Source: Nitricoxidireducens sp046726235
Lineage (GTDB): Bacteria > Pseudomonadota > Gammaproteobacteria > Burkholderiales > Rhodocyclaceae
DNA length: 64,000 nucleotides
Direction of reading: 5' to 3'
Assembly (NCBI GenBank): GCA_046726235.1
Contig: JBKPAD010000002.1
Location: forward strand, 124,001 to 188,000
The notes beneath the pieces are model-generated. The model searched no databases and was not told the DNA's origin. It saw nothing but the letters and a program-made list of their open reading frames with translations. Position 1 is the first letter of the stretch. Every line of letters starts with the position of its first letter. Position numbers and translations under genes: made by a program. This document shows positions 28,699 to 42,197 of the stretch, in pieces.

Positions 28699-29079
28699 AT
28701 GTCTGAAAACACACTGAATCCGGAACGCCGCCGCGAATTGCGCGCCGCGGCGCACCATCTGAACCCCGTCGTCGCGATCGCCGGCAACGGACTGACGCCG
28801 ACGGTCATGGCGGAAATCGATCGCAGCCTGAAAGCCCACGAGCTGATCAAGGTCAAGCTCCACGGCATCGAGCGCGACGACCGTGCGGCCCTGCTCGACG
28901 AAATCTGCGCTTCACTCGCTTGCGCGCCCGTGCAGCAGATCGGCAACATCCTCGTACTGTGGCGCGAGAAGCCGGCGGAAGACAAGCCGGCGCCGCGCAA
29001 GCGCTCCGCCAAGCCGATGACCAAGAAGCAGGCCGCCGCCGCAGCCGAGAAGCCGCGCCGCAGGACTACTCGTACCTGA
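28699..29079 (+). CDS. yhbY: YhbY family RNA-binding protein
   Basis: 126 aa. One CRM domain (about 1-95) with the GNGLTPTVM loop (GxxG-type) and the HELIKVKLHG strand. A basic Lys/Arg/Ala C-terminal tail follows (about 96-126), longer than in E. coli. Associates with pre-50S particles. Its last 14 nt overlap the convergent greA end. Confidence 0.95.
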   Translation: MSENTLNPERRRELRAAAHHLNPVVAIAGNGLTPTVMAEIDRSLKAHELIKVKLHGIERDDRAALLDEICASLACAPVQQIGNILVLWREKPAEDKPAPRKRSAKPMTKKQAAAAAEKPRRRTTRT

Positions 29080-29538
29080 CGTCGAGGATTTCGTACTCGC
29101 GCTTGCCGCCGGGGGTCTGAACCTCGGCGACGTCGCCGGCGTACTTGCCGATCAGCGCGCGCGCGACCGGCGAATTCAGCGAGATCTTGCCCTGCTTGAG
29201 GTCCGCCTCGTCGTCGCCGACAATTTGGTAGGTGACGGTCTGGCCGCCCTCGACGTCTTCCATCTCGACCGTGGCGCCGAAGACGACGCGACCGTCGGCG
29301 TCCAGCGACGCGGGGTCGATGATCTGCGCGTTGCCGAGCTTGCCTTCGACCTCGGCGATGCGGCCTTCGACGAAACCCTGACGCTCTTTCGCCGCGTCGT
29401 ACTCGGCGTTCTCGGAGAGGTCGCCGTGCGAGCGCGCTTCGGCGATCGCCGCGACGACGCTGGGGCGTTCCACCGTCTTCAGGCGTTTCAATTCCTCGCG
29501 CAGCATTTCTGCCCCGCGCAGCGTGATCGGCACCTTGC

Positions 29539-29542
<4 letters not shown>
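29066..29542 (-). CDS. greA: transcription elongation factor GreA
   Basis: 158 aa. N-terminal coiled coil with the acidic tip region (about 35-50, ARSHGDLSENAEYDAAKERQ) and C-terminal FKBP-like domain. It rescues backtracked RNA polymerase by stimulating transcript cleavage. It overlaps the carB stop by 4 nt, consistent with a carA-carB-greA unit. Confidence 0.97.
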
Positions 29543-33914
<4,372 letters not shown>

Positions 33915-33962
33915 GGTCGGACTCCTGGACAAGGTATTACGCGGCTACGGGCAAACCGCGTA

Positions 33963-33968
33963 ATTATA
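33963..33968 (-). promoter_or_regulatory. candidate -10 element of the carAB promoter
   Basis: A perfect TATAAT on the minus strand, 49 nt before the carA GTG, between dapB and carA. The region 16-18 nt upstream has no good -35, so an activator or an extended form may be involved. Confidence 0.35.
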
Positions 33969-33973
33969 CCCGA

Positions 33974-34780
33974 TCACCTAAGTCCGAGCACGTCCTGCAT
34001 GTCGAAAAGACCGTTGGCCTTGTTACACATGAAGCGCGCGGCACGCAGCGAGCCCAGTGCGTAGGGCATGCGGCTCGCCGCCTTGTGCGTGATCTCGACC
34101 CGCTCGCCGGTTCCGGCGAAAAGCACTGTATGGTCGCCGACGATGTCGCCGCCACGCACGGTGGCGAAGCCGATCTGCGTCGCCGGCCGTTCGCCGGTGT
34201 GGCCTTCGCGGCCGTACACCGCGCATTCCTCGAGGCTGCGACCGAGCGCCTGGGCGACGACCTCTCCCATGCGCAGTGCCGTGCCCGAGGGTGCATCCAC
34301 CTTGTGGCGATGGTGCGCCTCGATGACTTCGACGTCGTAACCGTCGTTAAGAATGCGCGCGGCCATGTCCAAGAGCTTGAACACCGCGTTCACGCCGACG
34401 GCCATGTTCGGCGCAAAGACGATCGGGATGTCGCGTGCGAAGTCCTGGATTGCGAGTTTTTGCTCGGCACTGAAGCCCGTCGTGCCGATCACCGCATGCA
34501 CACCGTGCTTGCGGCAGACCGCGAGATGCGCGAGCGTGCCTTCGGGGCGGGTGAAATCGATCAGGCAGTCGGCTTGCGATAGCGCGGCCTCGACATCAGC
34601 AGTCACGGCAACGCCACACGGAGAGCCCACGAGCTCGCCGGCGTCCTTGCCCAGCAGCGGGCTGCCCGGCATTTCGAGCGCGGCGGCGAGGGCGGCGTCC
34701 GGCGCCTTGAGAACCGCCTCGATCAGCGTACGACCCATGCGGCCGCCGGCGCCGGCGATGGCGAAACGAATCTTTTCCAT
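33974..34780 (-). CDS. dapB: 4-hydroxy-tetrahydrodipicolinate reductase
   Basis: 268 aa. Start at 34780 with GGGAG upstream. NAD(P)-binding GAGGRMGRTLIEAV (about 9-22), GTTGFS, and the substrate/catalytic segment EAHHRHKVDAPSGTAL (about 152-167). Lysine and diaminopimelate pathway. It follows bamE by 8 nt. Confidence 0.97.
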   Translation of the reverse strand: MEKIRFAIAGAGGRMGRTLIEAVLKAPDAALAAALEMPGSPLLGKDAGELVGSPCGVAVTADVEAALSQADCLIDFTRPEGTLAHLAVCRKHGVHAVIGTTGFSAEQKLAIQDFARDIPIVFAPNMAVGVNAVFKLLDMAARILNDGYDVEVIEAHHRHKVDAPSGTALRMGEVVAQALGRSLEECAVYGREGHTGERPATQIGFATVRGGDIVGDHTVLFAGTGERVEITHKAASRMPYALGSLRAARFMCNKANGLFDMQDVLGLR

Positions 34781-34788
34781 GGAACTCC

Positions 34789-35289
34789 CTACTTGGCGTC
34801 GGCGGCGGGCGTGTCGGCCTTCTTCTCTTCGGCCTTGGCTTCCGGCTGGTCCGCCTGGATTTCGATCACGCGCGGCGCCGGCTTGCCGACGGGCGCTGCA
34901 GCGGCCGCTGCGGGATCCTCGCCGACGACGTCGCCGCCGACGCGAACCAGCTTGCCCTCGTCGAAGAAGACGATGAAGCGTCGCTGTTGGATCTCGCCCT
35001 TGCCGGTCTGCAGGCGGTACACGTAGTCCCAGCGATCGCCGTGGAAGACGTCCGTCAGCAGGGGCGTGCCGAGGATGAAGCGGACCTGGTCCTTGGTCTG
35101 GCCGGGCCGCAGTTGTGCGACCATTTCCTGCGTCACCATGTTGCCCTGGCGGACGTCGATCCGGTAGGGATGCAGGTGGTCGGTGAAGTCGAAAGCCTTG
35201 GAAACGCTCTGCGCGAAGCCAGAACCGTCGGGTGTGCTCGAGCAGGCCGCGAGCAGGGGAACGGCAGCGATAAAGGCGAGCTTCTTCAT
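34789..35289 (-). CDS. bamE: outer-membrane assembly lipoprotein BamE (SmpA/OmlA)
   Basis: 166 aa. Lipoprotein signal with lipobox LLAAC (Cys16). The SmpA/OmlA domain follows (about 40-115: YRIDVRQGNMVTQEMVAQLRPGQTKDQVRFILGTPL region, GDRWDYVYR). A long Ala/Glu/Lys/Pro-rich C-terminal tail is extra relative to E. coli BamE. Part of the BAM complex inserting outer-membrane proteins. Divergent from fur, a conserved pairing. Confidence 0.95.
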   Translation of the reverse strand: MKKLAFIAAVPLLAACSSTPDGSGFAQSVSKAFDFTDHLHPYRIDVRQGNMVTQEMVAQLRPGQTKDQVRFILGTPLLTDVFHGDRWDYVYRLQTGKGEIQQRRFIVFFDEGKLVRVGGDVVGEDPAAAAAAPVGKPAPRVIEIQADQPEAKAEEKKADTPAADAK

Positions 35290-35378
35290 GTTCCGGAAGG
35301 TCCGGCACCGGGCGGTGCCGCGTGTTTTAGAATGACCGCGAGCACTATATCATAGGGCGAACAACCACTTGCCCCGCC

Positions 35379-35825
35379 ATGTCTACGTCTGAAGAGATCA
35401 AGAGTTCCGGCCTCAAGGCCACCCTGCCGCGGCTGAAGATCCTCGAGCTTTTCCACGAGGTTCAGGCCGAATCCGGCATCCGCCACATGACCGCCGAGGA
35501 TGTCTATCGCCACCTGGTCATGCACGGCAAGGACATCGGCCTCGCGACGGTGTACCGCGTCCTGACTCAGTTCGAGCAGGCCGGCCTGCTGGTACGCCAC
35601 CACTTCGAGACCGGCAGGTCCGTCTTCGAACTCAACGAAGGTCGGCACCATGACCACCTCGTCTGCCTCCAGTGCGGCAAGGTCGAGGAGTTCTACGACG
35701 CCGAGATCGAAAAGCGACAGGCCAAGATCGCGCGCGACCGCGGTTTCTCGGTCGCCGAGCACGAGCTCTACCTGTACGCCGACTGCCTGAAGGAAGACTG
35801 CCCGAACAAGAAACCGCCGGGCTGA
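35379..35825 (+). CDS. fur: ferric uptake regulator Fur
   Basis: 148 aa. Winged-helix N terminus (KATLPRLKILELF, with AEDVYRHLV and IGLATVYRVLTQF) and the metal/dimer domain (HHDHLVCLQCGKVEEF). A C-terminal YADCLKEDC pair could form the second half of a structural zinc site. Iron-dependent repressor. Upstream 89 nt are shared with bamE; no convincing 19-bp Fur box was seen there. Confidence 0.97.
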   Translation: MSTSEEIKSSGLKATLPRLKILELFHEVQAESGIRHMTAEDVYRHLVMHGKDIGLATVYRVLTQFEQAGLLVRHHFETGRSVFELNEGRHHDHLVCLQCGKVEEFYDAEIEKRQAKIARDRGFSVAEHELYLYADCLKEDCPNKKPPG

Positions 35826-35834
35826 GCGTGCTCG

Positions 35835-37487
35835 TCAGAGCCCGAGCATCTCGCGCGCATGTTCGCGCGTCGTCGCCGTGATGCGCATGCCGCCGAGCAT
35901 GCGCGCAATTTCGTCCACCCTGCCCTGCGCATCGAGCGGCGTGACGCGCGACAGCGTCTCGCCGGCATCGGTTTCCTTCGCGATCGACCACTGCCAGTCG
36001 GCCTGTGCCGCCACCTGCGGCAGATGGGTCACGCAGAGCACCTGGCGCTCGCGCCCGAGTTGCCGCAGCAGCTTGCCGACGATTTCGGCGACGCCGCCGC
36101 CGATGCCGACATCGACCTCGTCGAATACCAGCGTCGGCGCCTCGCCGGCACTGCTGGCGATGACCTGAATCGCGAGGCCGATGCGTGACAGCTCGCCGCC
36201 CGAGGCCACCTTCGCCAGCGGCCGCGGCGGCTGGCCAGCGTTGGCCGAGACCAGGAACTCGACGTTCTCCATGCCGTAGGCCGCCGGCTCGGCGAGCGGT
36301 TCGAGCGCGATCTCGAAACGGCCGCCAGCCATCGCCAGTTGCTGCATGGCGTCGCTGACCGCGCGACCGAGATCAGCCGCCGCCTTGCGGCGCGCCGCCG
36401 AGAGCTTCTTCGCCTGCGCCTTGAAGGCTTCGAGGGCCTCGGCCTCGCGCGCGGCGAGCGCCTCGGGATCGGCCGACAGGCGCAGTTCCTCGAGGCGCGT
36501 GCGCAGCCGCGCCAGCGTGTCGGACAATTCCTCGGGCGCGACGCGATGCTTGCGAGCCGCGCCCATCACCGCCTCGATGCGGGCGTCCAGTTGGGACAGG
36601 CGCTGCGGATCGACGTCGAGCCGCTCGCGGTAGCGCGACAGCGCATGCACGGCCTCGGAAAGCTGGATGCGCGCGCCGTCGAGCAGCTCCACGGGCTCTT
36701 GCAGCGCCGGATCGTGATCGACGAGATGGCCGAGTTTCGAGGCCGCCGTGCCGACGAGGCTGCCTGCGGCGGCATCCGACTCGTCGAGCAGCGCCAGCGC
36801 CGCCTCGACTCCTTCGATCAGCGTGACGGCGTGCGAAAGCCGCCGATGCTCGGAATTCTCCTCGGCCCAGGCGTCGGGGTCGAAGGCCAGCGTTTCCAGC
36901 TCGCGCACCTGGAACTCGAGCAGGTCGCGCTCGCGCAGTGCCGCCTCGGCGTCGCGCGCCGCATGCAGACGCGCGTCGTGCAACTGCCTCCATTCATGGA
37001 ACAGCGTCGCCACGGCCTTGGCTGTGTCGAGCTGGCCGGCCGTCGCGTCGACCAGCCGCCGCTGCGCCTCGGGCCGCAGCAGCGAAAGGTGCGCATGCTG
37101 GCCGTGGATGTCAGCCAGGAAGGCGGCAGCCTCGCGCAGTTGGCCGACCGTCGCCGGCATGCCGTTGAGGTAAGCGCGGGAGCGCCCGCCGGCATCAACG
37201 ACACGGCGCAGCAGCAGGCTCTCGTCGGCCTCGAAGTCGTTGGCGCGCAGCCAGCTTGCCAGCGCCCCGCCCGCCGGCGCGTCGAACTCGCCGGCAATCT
37301 CGGCCCGCTCGCAGCCGTTGCGCACGACCGACGCCTCGGCTCGCTCGCCCAGCACCAGCGACAGCGCATCGACGAGGATCGACTTGCCGGCCCCGGTCTC
37401 GCCGGTCAGCGCGCCGAAGCCGGCCGCGAAATCGAGTTCGAGCCGATCGACGATGACGAAATCGCGGATGAACAGGCGGCGCAGCAT
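35835..37487 (-). CDS. recN: DNA repair protein RecN
   Basis: 550 aa SMC-like ATPase. Walker A GETGAGKSILVDAL (about 29-42), two central coiled-coil stretches (about 160-370) and C-terminal signature/Walker B LVFDEVDVGIGGGVAEIVG. Binds broken DNA ends in recombinational repair. It lies directly downstream of nadK (26 nt) and converges on fur. Confidence 0.96.
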   Translation of the reverse strand: MLRRLFIRDFVIVDRLELDFAAGFGALTGETGAGKSILVDALSLVLGERAEASVVRNGCERAEIAGEFDAPAGGALASWLRANDFEADESLLLRRVVDAGGRSRAYLNGMPATVGQLREAAAFLADIHGQHAHLSLLRPEAQRRLVDATAGQLDTAKAVATLFHEWRQLHDARLHAARDAEAALRERDLLEFQVRELETLAFDPDAWAEENSEHRRLSHAVTLIEGVEAALALLDESDAAAGSLVGTAASKLGHLVDHDPALQEPVELLDGARIQLSEAVHALSRYRERLDVDPQRLSQLDARIEAVMGAARKHRVAPEELSDTLARLRTRLEELRLSADPEALAAREAEALEAFKAQAKKLSAARRKAAADLGRAVSDAMQQLAMAGGRFEIALEPLAEPAAYGMENVEFLVSANAGQPPRPLAKVASGGELSRIGLAIQVIASSAGEAPTLVFDEVDVGIGGGVAEIVGKLLRQLGRERQVLCVTHLPQVAAQADWQWSIAKETDAGETLSRVTPLDAQGRVDEIARMLGGMRITATTREHAREMLGL

Positions 37488-37513
37488 GGTCTTGTCTCGG
37501 GAACCGACGCCGC

Positions 37514-38398
37514 TCAGTGCTTCGGCGTCGCGCTCCAGTGCAGCTTCTCGCGCAGCATGGCGAAGTAGCTGTAGCCGGGCGGGTGCAGCAGGGTCACGGA
37601 GCGGTCGGAGCGGGCGATGCTGACGCGGTCGCCCGCCAGCGCGTCGAAGCGCGCCTGGCCATCAAAGTGCACGCGCGCGTCGTGCGGCGGCACCAGCGTC
37701 AGGTCGACGCGGCTCTTGTCGCTGATGGTGATCGGCCGGTAGGACAGCGCATGCGGGCACAACGGCACGACGGCGATGCCCTCGACGACCGGCTGCAGGA
37801 TAGGGCCGTTGGCCGACAGCGCATAGGCGGTCGAACCGGTGGGCGTCGCGACGATCATGCCGTCGGCGCGCAGCACATAGAGGAACTCGCCGTCGACCTC
37901 GACCTTCAGCTCGATCATGCGTCCGATGTCGCCCTTGTTCACGACGACGTCGTTGAGCGCCAGCGTGCTGAAAACCGCCTCGGCGCCGCGCAGCACGCGC
38001 GTCTCGAGCAGGAAGCGCCGTTCGACCTTGAAGCGCCCCTCGAGCAGCTGGACCATCGCCGGCACCATGTCGTTGCGCGCGATGTCGGTCATGAAGCCGA
38101 GGCGACCCTGATTGACGCCGACCAGCGGTACGTCGTACGCGGCAAGCTGGCGCGCGGCGTTCAGCATTGTGCCGTCGCCGCCGAGCACCACCGCGACGTC
38201 GGCCTCGGCACCGATGCGCTCGTAGGCTGCCGATTCGAAGCCGCATGGATCGACCGCATCCGCCGTTCCGGCTTCGATCAGCACCCGGACGCCGCGCTCT
38301 TTCAGGAAGGAGGACAGGACGCGCAAGGACTCCGCCACCTCCGGGCTGCGATACTTGCCGATCAGGGCAACGGTGGCGATCTGGCCATATGCGGTCAT
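37514..38398 (-). CDS. nadK: NAD kinase
   Basis: 294 aa. NAD kinase signature VVLGGDGTMLNAAR (about 70-83), the NQGRLGFMTDI loop, TPTGSTAYALSANGPIL (NAD/ATP site) and the LCPHALSYRPI strand. Makes NADP from NAD. Its start region is 65 nt from divergent hrcA, the usual arrangement in betaproteobacteria. Confidence 0.97.
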   Translation of the reverse strand: MTAYGQIATVALIGKYRSPEVAESLRVLSSFLKERGVRVLIEAGTADAVDPCGFESAAYERIGAEADVAVVLGGDGTMLNAARQLAAYDVPLVGVNQGRLGFMTDIARNDMVPAMVQLLEGRFKVERRFLLETRVLRGAEAVFSTLALNDVVVNKGDIGRMIELKVEVDGEFLYVLRADGMIVATPTGSTAYALSANGPILQPVVEGIAVVPLCPHALSYRPITISDKSRVDLTLVPPHDARVHFDGQARFDALAGDRVSIARSDRSVTLLHPPGYSYFAMLREKLHWSATPKH

Positions 38399-38463
38399 GC
38401 GCTTGATTAAACCATAAACGACCCCAGCTTCTTCCGGCCACCAATTTGACTACAATGCCGCGC

Positions 38464-39486
38464 ATGCTGGACAAACGCGCTCAGACGCTGCTGAAGACCC
38501 TCATCGAGCACTACATCGCCGAGGGGCAGCCGATCGGTTCGCGCACGCTGTCGCGGCAATCGGGCCTCGAGCTCTCGCCGGCGACGATCCGCAACGTGAT
38601 GTCCGACCTGGAGGAAATGGGCTTCATCGCCAGCCCGCATACCTCTGCCGGCCGCATCCCCACCGCGCGCGGTTATCGGCTGTTCGTCGACACCCTATTG
38701 ACCGTCAAGCCTCTCGGACAGAGCGAGCTCTCCGAGATCAAGGAAGCCATGCAGCCGGACCAGCCGCTGCGCGTGATCGACCACGCCTCGCAGTTGCTGT
38801 CCGAACTCACCCGCTTCGCGGGCGTCGTCGTCACGCCGCGCCGGCCGCAACCGCGCATCCGGCAGATCGAATTCGTCAGCCTGTCGGACAAGCGCATCCT
38901 GCTGATCATCGTCACCGCCGACGGCGAGGTGCAGAACCGCATGCTGTTCACCCAGCGCGGCTACTCGCCGTCCGAACTCATCGAGGCGGCGAACTACCTG
39001 AACCAGAACTGCCTCGGCCTCGACTTCGAGCAGATCCGCCACCGCCTGCGCGAGGAACTGCAGCGGCTCTCCTCCGACATGTCCGAGCTAATGGCCGCCG
39101 CCCTCGAGGTCAGCAGCCAGACCGCTTCCAGCGCGGCGCCGCAGTACGTCGTGCGCGGCGAGCGCAATCTGCTCGAGGTGAACGACCTGTCGTCCAACAT
39201 GGCGCGGCTGCGCGAGCTGTTCGCGCTCTTCGAGCAGCGGACCTCGCTGATCCAGCTGCTCGAACTCTCCAACGGCGCGGACGGCGTCCAGGTGTTCATC
39301 GGCGGCGAATCCGGCATCGCCACGCTGGACGAGTGCAGCGTCGTCACCGCGCCCTACGAGGTGGACGGCGAACTCGTCGGCACCATCGGCGTCATCGGCC
39401 CGACGCGCATGGCCTACGAGCGGGTCATCCCGATCGTCGACATCACGGCCAAACTTCTCAGCAGCGCGCTTTCCGGCCCGCAATGA
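38464..39486 (+). CDS. hrcA: heat-inducible transcription repressor HrcA
   Basis: 340 aa from the ATG at 38464 (MLDKRAQTLLKTLIEHYIAEG); an ATG three codons upstream is possible. Winged-helix N terminus with SPATIRNVMSDLEEMGFI, and a GAF-like dimerisation region (about 105-330). HrcA binds CIRCE operators, typically at groESL. I found no CIRCE (TTAGCACTC inverted repeat) in the window, so its targets lie elsewhere. The stop overlaps hemH by 4 nt. TACAAT at 38451-38456 is very close to the start. Confidence 0.96.
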   Translation: MLDKRAQTLLKTLIEHYIAEGQPIGSRTLSRQSGLELSPATIRNVMSDLEEMGFIASPHTSAGRIPTARGYRLFVDTLLTVKPLGQSELSEIKEAMQPDQPLRVIDHASQLLSELTRFAGVVVTPRRPQPRIRQIEFVSLSDKRILLIIVTADGEVQNRMLFTQRGYSPSELIEAANYLNQNCLGLDFEQIRHRLREELQRLSSDMSELMAAALEVSSQTASSAAPQYVVRGERNLLEVNDLSSNMARLRELFALFEQRTSLIQLLELSNGADGVQVFIGGESGIATLDECSVVTAPYEVDGELVGTIGVIGPTRMAYERVIPIVDITAKLLSSALSGPQ

Positions 39487-40460
39487 GCCAGACCGCCGTT
39501 TTGCTCGTCAACCTCGGCACGCCCGAGGCGCCGACCGCACCCGCACTGCGGCGCTACCTCGCCGAATTCCTCGGCGACCGCCGCGTCGTCGACCTGCCGC
39601 AGCTGCTCTGGCTACCGATCCTGCACGGCATCATCCTGAACACGCGGCCGGCCAAGTCGGCGGCCAAGTACGCGAAGATATGGACGCCCGAGGGCTCGCC
39701 CCTGAAGGTGCACACCGAACGCCAGGCCAAGTTGCTGCGCGGCCTGCTCGGCGAGAGCGGCGACAAGGACACGGTCGTCGCCTGGGCGATGCGCTACGGC
39801 CAACCGTCGATCGCTTCGGTGCTCGACCGGCTCGCCGCCGGCGGCGCCACGCGCATCGTGGTCCTGCCGCTCTACCCGCAGTATGCGGGCAGCACGACGG
39901 CAAGCGTCTATGACGCCGTCGATGCCTGGCGCCGGCGCCGGCCGCAAGGCCCCTCCTTCGTCGATGTCCGTAACTACCAGGACCACCCTGGCTACATCAA
40001 GGCGCTCGCCGCCTCGATCCGCGAGCGCTGGGAAATCCGCGCCAGCCGCCCTGACAAGCTTGTGATGAGCTTCCATGGCATCCCGAAGCGGTCGGTAGAC
40101 AAGGGTGACCCCTATGCCGACCAATGCCGCCAGACGGCGAACCTGCTCGCAACCGAACTCGGGCTCGGTGAAAACGCTTGGCTGCTGACCTTCCAGTCGC
40201 GCTTCGGTGCCGCCGAGTGGCTGCAGCCCTACACCCAGCCGACCCTCGAGCAACTGGCGCGCGACGGCGTCGGACACATCGACGTCGTCTGCCCCGGCTT
40301 CACCGGCGACTGCCTCGAAACGCTGGAGGAAATCGGCATGGAGTGCCGCGACGCCTTCCTGGCGGCCGGCGGCAAGGAATTCGACTACATCCCCTGCCTC
40401 AACGAGCGCGCCGACTGGATCGCCGCGCTCGCCGACATTACCCACGCCCGTCTCGCTTGA
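39483..40460 (+). CDS. hemH: ferrochelatase
   Basis: 325 aa. Inserts iron into protoporphyrin IX. Seen: VLLVNLGTPEAPT start, YPQYAGSTTASVYDAV, SFHGIPKR (catalytic His) and CPGFTGDCLETLEEI (conserved Glu). Overlaps the hrcA stop (ATGA). Confidence 0.97.
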   Translation: MSQTAVLLVNLGTPEAPTAPALRRYLAEFLGDRRVVDLPQLLWLPILHGIILNTRPAKSAAKYAKIWTPEGSPLKVHTERQAKLLRGLLGESGDKDTVVAWAMRYGQPSIASVLDRLAAGGATRIVVLPLYPQYAGSTTASVYDAVDAWRRRRPQGPSFVDVRNYQDHPGYIKALAASIRERWEIRASRPDKLVMSFHGIPKRSVDKGDPYADQCRQTANLLATELGLGENAWLLTFQSRFGAAEWLQPYTQPTLEQLARDGVGHIDVVCPGFTGDCLETLEEIGMECRDAFLAAGGKEFDYIPCLNERADWIAALADITHARLA

Positions 40461-40479
40461 ATTCGGGCGCGGCCGCCCA

Positions 40480-40501
40480 AATATCAGCGCGAACTGATAT
40501 T
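40480..40501 (+). promoter_or_regulatory. perfect 8-bp inverted repeat ahead of trxC
   Basis: AATATCAG (40480-40487), a 6-nt loop, CTGATATT (40494-40501). It ends 1 nt before the GGAG ribosome site (40503-40506) of trxC. It could be an operator or an RNA hairpin controlling access to the ribosome site. Confidence 0.55.
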
Positions 40502-40512
40502 CGGAGTCCGCC

Positions 40513-40950
40513 ATGCCCGCCCCGCTCGTCGTCGTCTGTCCTCATTGCCACGCCCCGAACCGCGTGCCCGCCGAACGCCTCGTCGACGGCGGCACCTGCG
40601 GCAAGTGCAAGCAGCCGCTGTTCGCCGGCCATCCGGTCGAACTCGACGCGAACAGCTTCGACACCCACGCCGGGCGCTCCGATCTGCCGCTGGTGGTGGA
40701 CTTCTGGGCGCCATGGTGCGGTCCCTGCCGCATGATGGCGCCGGCCTTCGAGCAGGCCGCGCGCGAACTCGAGCCGCAGGTCCGCCTCGCGAAGGTCAAC
40801 ACCGAGGAAGAACAGGGCCTCGCCGCGCGCTTCGGCATCCGCAGCATTCCGACCGTCGCGCTGTTCCGCGGCGGACGCGAGATCGCGCGCCAAGCCGGCG
40901 CCATGGACGCAAGCACGCTCGTGCGCTGGATCAGAAACGCCTTGAGGTAG
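40513..40950 (+). CDS. trxC: thioredoxin 2 (zinc-containing)
   Basis: 145 aa. The N-terminal zinc module has two CxxC pairs (C9/C12 and C29/C32), then a thioredoxin domain with WCGPC (C69/C72) and the cis-Pro SIPTV. Cytoplasmic reductase of the oxidative-stress response. Its 5' region carries the inverted repeat at 40480-40501. Confidence 0.96.
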   Translation: MPAPLVVVCPHCHAPNRVPAERLVDGGTCGKCKQPLFAGHPVELDANSFDTHAGRSDLPLVVDFWAPWCGPCRMMAPAFEQAARELEPQVRLAKVNTEEEQGLAARFGIRSIPTVALFRGGREIARQAGAMDASTLVRWIRNALR

Positions 40951-41005
40951 CAGCCCTATCCCGTTGTTCTAACTGACGACCGGAAACCACCGCAAAAAAT
41001 ACCGC

Positions 41006-41032
41006 TCAACTCCCCGTGCGGACGGCCGATAG
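41006..41032 (+). promoter_or_regulatory. candidate sigma28 (FliA) promoter
   Basis: TCAACT at 41006-41011 and GCCGATAG at 41025-41032. The distance from first T to first G of the -10 is 19 nt, the same as in the TAAAGTTT-N11-GCCGATAA consensus. The -10 matches 7 of 8. It lies 48 nt before the ATG of the calcium-motif protein. Confidence 0.55.
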
Positions 41033-41079
41033 CCGTCCATACGGCGCCCTGTCCGGCGCCGCTCGACGAGGGGAAGCGC

Positions 41080-42105
41080 ATGAAGATCGCCAGCAGTTCG
41101 GTCGCGATGGAGAGCAGCCATCTGCGCGCCGAGCGCCACGAGACCAGTGAGACGCTGCGCAGTTGGCGTGGTGCGCGCCCCGACTTCGAGGGCACGCGAC
41201 GCATCGAGCCACCCGCTGCCGCGGTGCCGCAGATTTCGGAAACCGCACAGGCTCAGGCGATCGCGGATGCGCGCGATCCCGCCGACAGCGACCCGATGCT
41301 GCTACTCCTGCGCACCATGATCGAGTGGTTCACCGGCGAGCCGGTAACGATCTTCGACGCCTCGCAGATCGACATGAGCGGCAGCTCCGCGACGACATCG
41401 GTCGACGCAGCCGCGCTTCAGGAGCAGCGCCAGGCCGGGTTCGGTGTCGAATACGACTTCCATGCGCTGCATGAAGAATTCGAACGCACCGAGTTCACGG
41501 CGCAAGGCATCGTGCACACGGCCGATGGCAAGGAGATCGCCTTCAGCCTTGACGTGACGATGTCGCGCCATTACCGCGAGGAAACCAGCGTCAGCGTGCG
41601 CGCGGGCGACGCGCGCCGCAAGGACCCGCTGGTCATCAACTTTGCGGGCGACGCAGCCCGGCTCTCGAGCCAGCGCTTCCGCTTCGACCTCGACGCGGAC
41701 GGTCGCGCCGAAGACGTCCCGCTGCTGGGCGGCGGAAGCGGCTACCTGGCGCTCGACCTGAACGGCAACGGGCGCATCGACTCGGGCGCCGAACTCTTCG
41801 GCCCGGCAAGCGGCTCGGGCTTCGCCGACCTCGCGCAGCACGACGAGGACGGCAACGGCTGGATCGACGAGGCCGATGCCGTCTTCAAGCGCCTGCGGGT
41901 CTGGACGCCCGACGCGGCCGGTGCCGGCTCCCTGACGAGTCTGGCCGCCGCATCCGTCGGCGCCCTTTACCTCGGCCAGGTCTCGACGCCGTTCGAACTG
42001 CGAGGGGATGGCAACGAAGACCTCGGTGCCGTCCGAGACAGCGGCATGTTCTTGTCGGATTCGGGGGCTGCCGGCTCGCTTCAGGAAATTGACCTTACCG
42101 CCTGA
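41080..42105 (+). CDS. hypothetical protein with calcium-binding-like aspartate loops
   Basis: 341 aa, no signal peptide. After a polar N terminus, three Asp/Gly loops are seen: FDLDADGRA (202-210), DLNGNGRIDSGAELFG (226-241) and DEDGNGWIDEAD (255-266). The second and third match EF-hand-like DxDxNGxI loops found in a widespread proteobacterial family with RTX-like C termini. Calcium binding is inferred. A sigma28-like promoter upstream suggests coupling to flagellar or motility expression. Role unknown. Confidence 0.7.
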   Translation: MKIASSSVAMESSHLRAERHETSETLRSWRGARPDFEGTRRIEPPAAAVPQISETAQAQAIADARDPADSDPMLLLLRTMIEWFTGEPVTIFDASQIDMSGSSATTSVDAAALQEQRQAGFGVEYDFHALHEEFERTEFTAQGIVHTADGKEIAFSLDVTMSRHYREETSVSVRAGDARRKDPLVINFAGDAARLSSQRFRFDLDADGRAEDVPLLGGGSGYLALDLNGNGRIDSGAELFGPASGSGFADLAQHDEDGNGWIDEADAVFKRLRVWTPDAAGAGSLTSLAAASVGALYLGQVSTPFELRGDGNEDLGAVRDSGMFLSDSGAAGSLQEIDLTA

Positions 42106-42197
42106 GCAGGCGCGCAAAAGGCGCGCTGCTCCGCGTTCCGTCCGCAACTACAACTTGCGATAGAATAATTTCGTTGATCTAGGACGGAAGTATTCTT

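Noticed and set aside
35290..35378. Fur box in the fur-bamE intergenic region
   Set aside because: Only short AT-rich words are present; no 19-bp palindromic GATAAT-type site could be built.
38403..38420. FNR-like half site near nadK/hrcA
   Set aside because: TTGAT is present, but the other half does not match.
38401..38463. CIRCE operator upstream of hrcA
   Set aside because: No TTAGCACTC-N9-GAGTGCTAA-like inverted repeat is present here or elsewhere in the window.
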